A stretch of 64,000 nucleotides of DNA, taken from contig NC_084837.1 of assembly GCF_033115175.1 (NCBI RefSeq), forward strand, positions 22,134,266 to 22,198,265, given 5' to 3'. Positions 55,301 to 64,000 of the stretch are shown one piece after another (position 1 is the stretch's first letter; each line of letters begins with the position of its first letter). Source of the DNA: Lepus europaeus (taxonomy: Eukaryota > Chordata > Mammalia > Lagomorpha > Leporidae). The position numbers and the translations under genes are program-made. The notes under the pieces are model-generated. The model saw nothing but the letters and a program-made list of their open reading frames with translations. It was not told the DNA's origin and did no database searches.

Positions 55301-56690
55301 GTACGTGGGTTTGTCAGTATGTATATGTGGTGTGTACAGTAAAAAAGTATTGATTATGGTTATATATTTTCCTATTTGTATTGAAAAATTTTTAATACTT
55401 TTTAGGGAATCCTTTGTCCCTCATTTGATGATTTATTTAAGCTGAAGCAGAAGTAAAGCACGTAGGAAGTGCCTTGAGCCAGAATGATTTGCTAACCTAT
55501 AACGTAAACACTTATTCCCATTCTGCAACTGCAGGCTGTCACGTAGTAGATATTCTCAGAGTGGTTTTCGCTGGACAGAGTTGGCAGTGTGCAGAACTGT
55601 AAAGACAACATCTTCTCGTGTTGCTGTTCAAGTTTACATCTGATTGTGGTTGAGCATCACTTAATTTGTTCATTTAGCAAAAAAGGTTCCTTTTCCATGA
55701 AGGACCTGTTCGCTCTTGTGCTTATTCTTTTATTGGATAGCTTGTCATTTTTAATATAGTTTAATTATTTTAATTATTTAATGTATTTAATTGATATTTA
55801 TTTTTAATATATTTTATGGTTATCCTATTTATAGTATGGCTTAAAGTTTTAAATTAGCAATAACTATTTAATATTATTTCACTATTATATCTAAGAATCT
55901 TCACATATGCTTATACTAAACCTTATTACATAGTCATATGAATTAGGATACATATTATATAAAATATATCATAGAAGTAATTATGTCCATTGTAGCCAGC
56001 GCCGCGGCTCACTAGGCTAATCCTCCGCCTTGCGGCGGGTTCTAGTCCCGGTTGGGGCACCGATCCTGTCCCGGTTGCCCCTCTTCCAGGCCAGCTCTCT
56101 GCTGTGGCCAGGGAGTGCAGTGGAGGATGGCCCAAGTGCTTGGGCCCTGCACCCCATGGGAGACCAGGGTAAGCACCTGGCTCCTGCCATCGGATCGGCG
56201 CCGTGCACCAGCCGCAGCGCGCCTGCCGCGGCGGCCACTGGAGGGTGAACCAACGGCAAAAGGAAGACCTTACTCTCTGTCTCTCTCTCACTGTCCACTC
56301 TGCCTGTCAAAAAAAAAAAAAAAAAAAAGAAGTAATTATGTCCATTGCAAAAATACAGAGAAACAAAAGAAAGAAATGTTTATGTAGTTCTCTCGTTTAG
56401 AAACAGCTATCCATTTGAGTTCTTTTTCTGTGCAAATACGTACATTGTTATGTATGACACATACTTTATAATCAAACTTGTCCCCTTGTTTTTATGTCTT
56501 TACATGTTTCTATGTCGCTGAATGCTTGTCCACAATGTGATTTCAGTTTCTGGATAAAATTCCATTATATTGCTATACCATAATGTATTTAATAATCTAT
56601 TTTTAAACAATTTTGTCAATTACTTTTTTAAAAAAACTACTTGCTGCAAGTATTATGCCTTATTTAATATTTGCCTTTCCTATTAGATTT
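55301..56690 (-). mobile_element. Ancient LINE-derived AT-rich sequence
   Basis: 56330-56690 resembles the reversed 3' part of an old L1: AAATACAGAGAAACAAAAG, ATAAAATTCCATTATATTGC, TATACCATAATGTATTTAAT. 55740-55970 is very AT-rich. Assignment is clear only for the right part. A young CSINE interrupts it. Confidence 0.45.
55993..56327 (+). mobile_element. CSINE, GC-rich subfamily, 20-bp TSD
   Basis: AGAAGTAATTATGTCCATTG occurs perfectly at 55973-55992 and 56328-56347, the longest TSD in the window. The tail is CTGTC plus ~20 A. Confidence 0.98.
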
Positions 56691-57249
56691 GTGGTTAATA
56701 AACCAGATTGTAGCTTACACCAAGAGGTCCACAAAATCTGTGACCCACCCCTTCCTTAGCTTATGTGCATGTGACACACATGTAAATGTGAAGAAAGGGC
56801 ACGAGACAGAACTCACTTTCCTGTAGCTTCTACTCTATTCTTATTCCGTGTTGTTTGGAAAAGAAAATCTGGCCAGGGTCCACTCAGTTTGTTTTATGAC
56901 CCACAGATGAGCTTTCACCTTCACCTTGGAAACCCCGTCCCAAGTACGTAGCTACGGAGATCCGGGGCTGTGTTGTGCGCTCAGGAGGCATGGAGGCATT
57001 CGTGTGGAGAGAACCGGCTGTTGGTAAATCCTGGTGTGTCCCGTCCCCACAACTTCTTCAGTAACATGGGGTCGTGAAACGGATCTGTGCTGTGAAAGGC
57101 ATCATTAGGTGATTTCGCCATTGTGAGGACATCCTAGGTTGTTCTTTCGCAGGCCTCAGTGGCATAGCTTGCTGTCTACTCCTAGGCTGACTGCTGAAGC
57201 CTATTGCCCCAGCATCATGTATGTCGCTGTTCCTTGAGCAGAGCGTCAT
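56691..57249. other. Unassigned sequence
   Basis: No transposon or coding frame recognised. Confidence 0.45.
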
Positions 57250-57432
57250 TATGGCGTGTGACAGCAGTTAACTCCAAGGGCTCTGGAGTCAGTGTGGTTT
57301 AAATGCTGGCTCTGCCACATGCCAGCTGCAATCAGAAGCAAGTTGCCTTACCTCCTTGGTGCCTCATTTTCCTCACCTGTAAAACAAGAATAATAACTCA
57401 TGGGATTGCTATGAAAGTCAAGTGAATTATTT
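57250..57432 (+). mobile_element. MIR, well preserved
   Basis: GGGCTCTGGAGTCAGTGTGG, AAATGCTGGCTCTGCCACAT, AAGTTGCCTTACCTCC, CTCATTTTCCTCACCTGTAA and GGATTGCTATGAAAGTC reproduce MIR in order. Confidence 0.82.
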
Positions 57433-57445
57433 AATTGAAAAAATA

Positions 57446-57777
57446 CTGGGGCTGTTGGGTTAAGCTGCCTCTTGCAAGGCGGGCATCCCATACTGAGTGC
57501 CGGTTCAAGTCCTGGCTGCCCTGCCTCTGATCCAGCTCCTGCTAATGCTCCTAGGAAGGCAGCAGAGGATGGCTCAAGTGCTTGTGTCCCCACCACCCAT
57601 GTGGAGACCAGGATGGTTCCTGGCTCCTGCCTCCAGCTTCCAGCTCTGGCTGTTTCAGCTATTTGAGGAGTGAACCTATGAATGCAATCTCCCTCCCTCT
57701 CTCTCTCTGTCTCCCTCCACCCCCAGTTTCTGTAGTTCTGCTTTTCAAATACATAGTTTCCTTTGAAAAAAAAAAAG
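57446..57777 (+). mobile_element. CSINE
   Basis: The head is shortened (CTGGGGCTGTTGGGTTAAGC). The tail CTTTTCAAATACATAGTTTC precedes A11. Confidence 0.88.
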
Positions 57778-58105
57778 ACAAAAAATGGACAGAATATATG
57801 AACAAAAATGTTGAAGAAATGTATTCAATAAACATCATGCAATCATAATAATTACTAGTTAAAATCATCCCTCAGATTAGGGGGAAATTTTTTGAAAATA
57901 AAAATACTATAGTAGTACCTGCTGCATAGCAAGCAAAATATGTTTTTATCAACTAAGTAAGTCAGAAATTCCTGGAAGTCAAATGACTAGATCAAAGACT
58001 ATATAAAAAGTAAAGTTTTTAAAACATACTGCCAAATAACCACCCATCTCTCTCCTTCCTATTCCCTGCAAAGTTTAAATTAACTTTTTAAAAATACATT
58101 TATCT
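57778..58105 (-). mobile_element. Ancient LINE remnant
   Basis: CCTGGAAGTCAAATGACTAG, ATCAAAGACTATATAAAAAG and ACATACTGCCAAATAACC resemble the reversed 3' region of old L1s, and may continue the element ending at 56690. Confidence 0.4.
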
Positions 58106-58400
58106 GGGGCTGGCACTGTGGTAGTAGACTAAGCATCTGCCTGCAGCACCAGCATCCCATATGGGCATATCCAGGCTGCTTCTCTTCTGATCCAGCTCTC
58201 TGCTATAGCCCGGGAAAGCAGTGGAAGTTTGGACCCTGCACCCACGTGGGAGACCTGTAGGAAGGTCCTGGCTCCTGGCTTCAGATTGACCCGGCTGTGG
58301 CTATTGCAGCCATTTGGGGAGTGAACCAGCGAATGGAAGACCTTTTTCTCTGTCTTTCCTTCTCTCTGTCTATAAATATTCTTCTGAAATAAATAAAAAA
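58106..58400 (+). mobile_element. CSINE
   Basis: Head GGGGCTGGCACTGTGG. Small deletions in the body; tail AAATAAATAAAAAATACATA runs into an AT-rich repeat. Confidence 0.92.
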
Positions 58401-58578
58401 TACATAAATAAAATATTAAATAAATGTTTAATATATTTATTACTATATATTAGTAATATATAGTATATATTTATAATATTTATATTTATAATATATAGTA
58501 TGTATTTATAATATATAATAATATATTATATATTTATTAATGTATATTATAATATATAAATAAAATATATGTAATTTT
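58401..58578. repeat. AT-rich tandem repeat between two SINEs
   Basis: About 175 bp of TATTTATAATATA/TATATAGTAT-type units with almost no G or C. It starts from the A-rich tail of the upstream SINE, suggesting growth from that tail. Confidence 0.85.
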
Positions 58579-58803
58579 TAACCGGCACTGTGGTACAGTG
58601 GGCTAACCCGCAGTCTGCAGTGCCAGCATTGCATATGGGTGCCGGTTCAAGTCCCAGCTACTCCACTTCTGATCCGGCTCCCAGCTGTTGAGCCTGGGAA
58701 GGCAGTGGAAGATTGTCCAAGTGCTGTGGGAGACCTGAAGGAGGCTCTTGGCTACTGGCTTTAGCCATTTGGGGAGTAAGCCAGCAGATGGAAGATTCAT
58801 TTA

Positions 58804-58851
<48 letters not shown>

Positions 58852-58862
58852 AGATAAATGTC
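58579..58862 (+). mobile_element. CSINE with long (TC)n
   Basis: Head AACCGGCACTGTGGTACAG. A (TC) run of about 36 bp at 58809-58845 precedes a short tail. Confidence 0.9.
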
Positions 58863-58865
58863 TTC

Positions 58866-59178
58866 TAAAATATTTGAGAGTCAGAACAACAGAGAGACAG
58901 TTAAAAGAGAGAGCATAGAGAGAGAGCACTCCCCCAACTACTAGTCTACTCCCCAAATGCCTGCAGTAGCCAGAATCAGGCTGAGACAAACCCAGAGCCA
59001 GGAACTCAATCCAGGTCCCCCACATGGGTGCCAGGGACCCAATTACTTTAGTCATCACCACTGCCTCCCAGGGACTGTGTTAGCAGGAAGCTGGAGTCAG
59101 GAGCCAGAGCCAGGTGTTGAGAGGTGGGTGGGCTGTCCTAACAGACATCTTGACGGCTAAGCTGAACACCTGCTCCTG
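58866..59178 (-). mobile_element. CSINE, old, tail-to-tail with the previous
   Basis: The reversed tail AAAATATTTGAGAGTC starts where the plus-strand copy ends. The head ends at GAACACCTGCTCC. Confidence 0.85.
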
Positions 59179-59689
59179 AACTGATTTTAACCCCACCAAC
59201 AATTAGAGACTTGGAGAACTGATGTCATAGATGTTGCTCACTGCTCATCAGTTACCTGAAGCTGGGTGGGCTGGCTAAGAGAGGTGGTAACTCTTTGAAA
59301 TAGTGAGAGAGGGCGATGGGAGCCCACCAACACTTGGCAGAACTCCTTAGAATCAGAGTAGGTGAAAGCCCACTGGTGTTCCACGGGGTGGGCAGGAGGG
59401 TCCAGTGGATGCTTAGGCAGGCAGCAGAAGATGGGACCCCCTGGGCAAGCACTCCTCTCTGGGCACCCTTCTCTTACTGACACCGTCATCACCCTGCCAC
59501 TTACTTCTAGCTCTAAAACCCTGTCTCAAATCTGCAAGTAAGTGTCTAGAATCTGTTAGTCTATGTCAGGTGTGTTTTCCCAATAGGGGATTGCTTTCTA
59601 AAATTGGAGAATCCGCCTGAATTACATACACACACACACACATGCACACGCACCACACATGTATGCACGCAGCCTGTTTTAGCATCTAG
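59179..59689. other. Unassigned sequence with a CA repeat
   Basis: No transposon recognised. An interrupted (CA)n lies at 59622-59668. Open frames of 66 and 84 codons on the minus strand are not recognised. Confidence 0.45.
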
Positions 59690-59995
59690 GGAAATACACG
59701 TCCAGGTCAAGTTCTGACTTGTCTACAAAACCTTCTCTGACAACTCCAGCCCCGTAGATCTCTCCTTCCTCTGAGCTACAAGCAATTCTAGGCAGTACTG
59801 CGCTATTTAATACTTAATTATATGCCTTCTGATTCTAGAGCTGTCTCAGGGTGATAGTGGTTTCCCCCAACAAGAGTGTAAGTTCTATGAAACCAGCCAC
59901 TGTGTCTCATGTTTCTTTTGGATCCCTCACTGGCTTGAGTGAGATAGTCTTGAGGTTCGTATGTGTATTAATTGAGTTTCACACTGTTGTGTGAG
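59690..59995 (+). mobile_element. L2-type LINE 3' fragment
   Basis: ACCTTCTCTGACAACTCCAG, ATGCCTTCTGATTCTAGAG, GTGTAAGTTCTATGAAACC and CACTGTGTCTCATG follow the L2 3' end in order. Confidence 0.5.
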
Positions 59996-60927
59996 ATGTG
60001 CCTCCTTCAAACCTTGTTATGACATCAACACGTTACCTACCTGACATGAGCAGAGAAAAATGTATAAATACATGGGTGAATTTATTTATAACCGTGGAGT
60101 AACTGAAATGAGCCCAGCCTCTCCAAACAGCTGCAATGCCAGAAAAAAAAAAAAAAAAAGAAAAAAAATGGATAAATTTGATCTTAAAAAAAATCTTAAC
60201 CTCTCTGGGCCAATACTTAATTTATGAGGAGCTTGTCTGAGCCAAGATGATGAGCCGCCCTGCCCCCACCCAAACTGGCAGAGGGCGGAAAGTGGCTAAG
60301 TTTTCCCTTACAAGCCTTTGTTCTTCCCTCATCTATAAAGGACCTTCCACCTACAGTGAGCCACTGATGCTCTTGATCTTGTTCGCTCTTCAAATCCTGT
60401 CTCCCTGGATGCGTCTTCCTCCTTTCTTCTCCTCTCTCAATCGTCTTTATACAGTAATTCTTCAGCATGTGAGAAGTGAGGGACTTTGCGGTCGTGCTTT
60501 AGGAGAAGAACAGCGCTTTGAACTTGCCGCAGCTGGACAGCTGTTAGACACGTGACTCTCAGCGGGGACGCCAGCCACAGAGGATGTGGACTTGTCAGAG
60601 TGTCACACATGGCATGGTTGTCCCTGGTTTGTAACATGGGCCAAGTCTTGGGTGGCCAACCTCTCCTGAGAGGCCTGCTTTATGCTAAAGTCCATATATT
60701 GTGTGCCCCCTTGAGAAAGGCGTTTGCTATGACACTGCGGCGTGCAAGCTTGGAAAACTGGGGACATCAGAACTCTCCTGCAGTGCTTCATTTGAGGATG
60801 AGGACTGAAGTATGTACAGGAAGGAGAAAATTCTGCACCAGTGTTTAAATGTGTGCTTTCTATTATTCAGGACAAGAGAATCAAACCAGGAATACCTGTT
60901 TGTTTGTTTTTTTCCCCCTAACACCAG
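59996..60927. other. Repeat-poor stretch
   Basis: Contains an A-rich run (60143-60168) and a TATAAAGG motif near 60335, a possible but unsupported TATA box. Frames of ~100 codons at 60.25-60.85 kb are unrecognised. Confidence 0.4.
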
Positions 60928-61092
60928 AGAAAATACAAGGCTTTCCAATCTTGCCAAGTGACTGAAAAAGCATCATGGGGAGATGCTGAAGAGAGAGGAG
61001 CAGGTGACCCAGGCAGCTCTGCTGGATGGCATTTTTGAGGATATCATTCATGAGGTTGGTGTGGAGATAAGCAAGTCACTGAAATGGATCTA
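60928..61092 (+). other. Candidate exon with helical-looking frame
   Basis: A strong acceptor (TTTTTTTCCCCCTAACACCAG, ending 60927) precedes it. One frame reads MLKREEQVTQAALLDGIF, then EDIIHEVGVEISKSLKWI, and stops at 61092. It is regular and charged like coding sequence, but the frame has a stop shortly before it, after the acceptor. It could be a terminal exon with a lesion, or a retrocopy piece. Confidence 0.25.
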
Positions 61093-61257
61093 AGTTCATT
61101 TTGGTTTCTTTGGGACCACATGAAAAAGCATCATTGTTTATCAAGCGGAAAGAAAAGTTGATACTGAGAGAGAAGCTTATCTTCTAAACAGTATAAACTA
61201 TTACAAAGGCTAAAGAGGAATTAAAACTATCAGGTTAGAGTAGCTGAGAATGTTCGC

Positions 61258-61617
61258 ATGGAAATGCCAAAGTCCGATTATTTCAGAGAACGCAGGAAAG
61301 ACCAAGTGCACACAAGCAGATGCCTTTGTTCCTCTGGAGCTTCTTCAAAATGTTCTGGGAAGTGGGATTTTCTCAAAGTGTTTTTATTTACATTTGGAGG
61401 AGTTTTCTTCATCATAAGTATCACGTATTCCTATGCCCCTGTGATGAAAGACATTATTTACGTGGTACATTTTGCCCAAGGGTATGAAAACTTTAAAAAT
61501 GCTAAGATGCCAATTTGCTGCAGAAAGAGACACAGGCTTAATGAGTCGGATGGCAAGGCTCAGTGGAGCCTGGCAGTGACTACCAACTCCAAGGCCATTT
61601 CTCAACTGCCTGGGTGA
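61258..61617 (+). CDS. Putative 119-residue single-span membrane protein, unrecognised
   Basis: ATG at 61258, an in-frame stop upstream (near 61228), TGA at 61615-61617. The N-terminus is basic (FRERRKDQ), then Cys/Ser-rich (CLCSSGASSKC). A hydrophobic stretch at about residues 38-58 (KVFLFTFGGVFFIISITYSY) looks like one membrane span, and the C-terminal half is polar. No family recognised. AATAAA lies near 61729, about 110 bp after the stop. It could be a small gene, a terminal exon or a retrocopy; chance remains possible. Confidence 0.25.
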   Translation: MEMPKSDYFRERRKDQVHTSRCLCSSGASSKCSGKWDFLKVFLFTFGGVFFIISITYSYAPVMKDIIYVVHFAQGYENFKNAKMPICCRKRHRLNESDGKAQWSLAVTTNSKAISQLPG

Positions 61618-61756
61618 CCTCCTGGCCACAGATTAGCCAACCCCCTAAGGTCCGTTCCACCGGGGTCCATTCAGTTTACTTAATGCAAATCCTCCATTAT
61701 TTCTGTAATTTGGAAAGTAAACATATGAATAAAAAATAAAAATATGATCCATCATT

Positions 61757-62082
61757 TTTATTTTTAAATTTCATTTTTTTTAATTTGGAAGGCAGAAGAC
61801 AGAGTGAAAGAGAAAAACAGAGATTGTTCATTCACTGATTCACTCTCCAAATTTCCACAGCATCCAGGGCTAGGCCAGGCTGATGCTTGGAGCTCAGAAA
61901 CTCAATCCAGTTCTTGCACATCGGTTGCAGGGGACCTGGGTACTTCTTTCATCACCTGCTGAGTCCCAGGGTGCCCGTTCACTGAAGCTGGCATAGGAGT
62001 GCAGCCAGAACTTGATCCAGGCACTCCGAGATGGCATGCAGATATCCCAAGTCTTACCATGTGCCAAATCCCCACCCTGTTA
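61757..62082 (-). mobile_element. CSINE, old copy
   Basis: The reversed tail TTTTTTTTAATTTGGAAGGC leads to the head near CCAAATCCCCACC. Strongly diverged. Confidence 0.8.
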
Positions 62083-63407
62083 TCTGTATTTGAAAGTATT
62101 GCAGTACAGCACTCTGTCAGTTGAGAGCAAAGTGAGAGTCACGAAGCCCAGATGGGAACAGGCTTCCCTGTGTTCCTGGGCAGGCCAGTCAGCCACAAGG
62201 CGCCCAGCAGAGTGGCACACGTGAGCCGCTAAGAACTCAGAAGCCAGAAGCCGGAGCCTTCCGAAGGGTCACTCGGTCTCTACTTTAAATCTGAGGCTGG
62301 CGGAGCAGAAGTGACTCCTCCCGGGCAGGGTCTGTGCTCTGGCAGATAAGAGGAAGATCGTGAGGGTATCAGAATCACTGAAAGGAACAGACCCGGAAAA
62401 AGGAAACACGGAAGATAAGACAGCAGCAATGCAGGAGTTGGGAAGTAAACAAAGTCACTGGTGCCCTTTGCTGACACAGATTGTATCGAGATGAGCCAAA
62501 TACCTCTCCTGACTGCCCCAGGAGGTATCGTAGTTGGAGGGAGATTCTGGAACCTGGCAGAAGAATCAAAAAAGGGCAGTTGGGGGATCCTTTGGGATTC
62601 ATTGCTGTTAAGTGTGTTGTAACTCTGGGAGACTGTTCTTTAAAAAAATATAAATATTGCTTCAGTATATTTTTCAAATGTTTTTCATATTCATATAATT
62701 GCTCACCACTGATTGATCTTGATGTCTGTAATCACGATTTAAGCAATTATGTTGTGTGTGGAAGATCTCCACCCCCGCAGCACAAAAGGGGGTGCTCACA
62801 TTCTAGCAGGCTGGTCATTTAGACGAGCCAGCTGGCTCTCGCCATCTGATCCTCCTTTGGGCTGCTGGAGGCACAGGCACAGGGCCTGGGCAGTTGACAA
62901 AACTAAAAACTGGGCCTGGGTGTGACTTGGACCTGGGTCTGCTTGAAGAGGACAAGAAGCTACTCAGGAAGCTCAGGGCAAACCCGAAACTTGTGCTGCT
63001 TGATCGCATCTCAGGATGTATGGCTGTGTCAGAATATTCATGGATAGCTTCACTGCTCATTCTAGGACAGGTGCTCCTCCTACCTGGGCATCTGAGGGCT
63101 CTTGAGGAAGTCAGCAAAATTCCCTGAAATTATCAGCAAATTTGGTGTGTGGGAAAACACACGCTCATCAGATCTTCAAAAGGGTTGTGATACAAAAACA
63201 AAAATAGGAACTACTTCTCTAGAAGGGAAAAATCCTCTAGGATTTTCCCAGTGAGCAAAATTCTATCATTTCCGGTTACTTCTTTCTCAAGAGGATTAAG
63301 TCAAATCATTTAAAACTTCATTCCTTTTTGTATCATTTTCATTGCATAACAATGCCAAACAGTATTTTTATTTGCCCAGGTTTAATCTTCCTAAGTTAAA
63401 AGTACAA
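62083..63407. other. Repeat-poor stretch, no supported gene
   Basis: A 77-codon plus-strand frame (62894-63127) has a charged, Leu-rich central part (DLGLLEEDKKLLRKLRANPK) but no recognised relatives or splice context. I see no transposon. Confidence 0.4.
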
Positions 63408-63775
63408 TGGTGGTTACCAGAGTTTGGGAAGGGAAGTGGGCTGAGGGGACAGGGAAAAGTTGATTAAAGGCTACCAAGTTGTAGCTAAGTATCATGGAAT
63501 AGCTAGATAGGACTAAGAAGTTATGGGGTTTTGTTGCACAGTGGGGTGCCTGTAGAGGATGTCAATGTAACATGTATTTCTCTACAAAAAAAAAAAAACC
63601 TAGAAGATAGGATTTGGGATATTTTCACCATAAAAAGTTACATGTCCAAGGATATACTTATACATATACATTTACCCTGTTTTTACCTTGTACAATGTAT
63701 ATGTGTATCAAAGCATCACATGATATCCATTGAATCTGCATAATTTTATGTCTATTAATATTTTAAATTAATGTC
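63408..63775 (+). mobile_element. Ancient L1 3' UTR
   Basis: GGTGGTTACCAGAGTTTGGG, AAGGCTACCAAGTTGTAGC, TAGGATTTGGGATATTTTC and GTATATGTGTATCAAAGCAT follow the 3' UTR of old L1MA/MB-type elements. Confidence 0.6.
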
Positions 63776-64000
63776 AATGAAGAGACAAAATGAAATCTTT
63801 AAAATGTTCAGTTAAACCCAAGGAAGGCAGGAAAGGGAGAAAACAGAAACCAAGAACAAGTACAGTGAATAGAAAACAGCTAGCAAAATAGTGGAATTTA
63901 ATCCCATGATACCAGTAACCACTTCAAATATGGAAGACCTAAACACACCATTTAAAGAAGACAGAGATTACTGCACTGAATAAAAGAGCGAGACCCAATT
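63776..64000 (+). mobile_element. Ancient L1, ORF1/ORF2 junction, cut by the window end
   Basis: AAGAACAAGTACAGTGAATAG, AACCACTTCAAATATGG and GAAGACCTAAACACACCATTT correspond to the start of L1 ORF2. It continues beyond 64000. Since it follows a 3' UTR, it is a different copy. Confidence 0.6.

Noticed and set aside
60330..60345. TATAAAGG as a core promoter
   Set aside because: One motif with no initiator, downstream gene or other support; expected by chance.
1..64000. CRISPR array, phage, operon or a new defence-type system
   Set aside because: Repeats are eukaryotic SINEs/LINEs with poly(A) and TSDs; no regularly spaced short repeats or compact gene strings occur.

Overview
The window looks like nuclear DNA of a rabbit or hare (Leporidae, most likely Oryctolagus). 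About 52 copies of the lagomorph tRNA-derived C-repeat SINE (CSINE) cover roughly a quarter of it. Typical copies are ~300-350 bp with a tRNA-like head (B box near GGTTCTAGTCC), a CT-rich stretch and an A-rich tail, usually with AAATAAA motifs; many have target-site duplications (TSDs). Families were assigned by eye, without database searches. I see no confident protein-coding gene, functional RNA gene, CRISPR array or prokaryotic operon, and no integrated gene system: the 'genes' here are transposon ORF remnants.

Layout. 1-13.9 kb: SINEs, MIRs, mariner-type MITEs and a MaLR-type LTR (10361-12488) split by five SINEs. 14-37 kb: ancient plus-strand L1 sequence acting as a landing pad. Into it went an almost complete minus-strand L1 (17690-26556, 16-bp TSD, both ORFs broken, itself carrying a second L1, a SINE and a U2 snRNA scrap), an ERVL-like fragment and many SINEs. 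36.8-41.4 kb: a second ancient plus-strand L1, holding a SINE with a truncated 5S rRNA pseudogene in its tail. 41.4-42.0 kb: a SINE whose pyrimidine tract has grown to about 370 bp.

42-63 kb: repeats thin out. Longer stretches without recognised repeats (42.0-42.7, 44.3-45.1, 46.1-47.4, 49.1-50.6, 52.5-53.4, 59.2-63.4 kb) alternate with MIR, MER5A-like, L2, an ERVL-type LTR and nested SINE/mariner structures. Only here do I see weak gene-like signals: splice-flanked candidate exons near 42.3, 51.4 and 60.9 kb, and a 119-residue ORF with one predicted membrane span at 61.3 kb. None is recognised. 63.4-64 kb: another ancient L1, running off the window.

Most informative for history: a 201-bp near-perfect local duplicate of L1 3' sequence (16125 and 18092), the U2 and 5S fragments, and several insertion stacks whose order can be read from TSDs.
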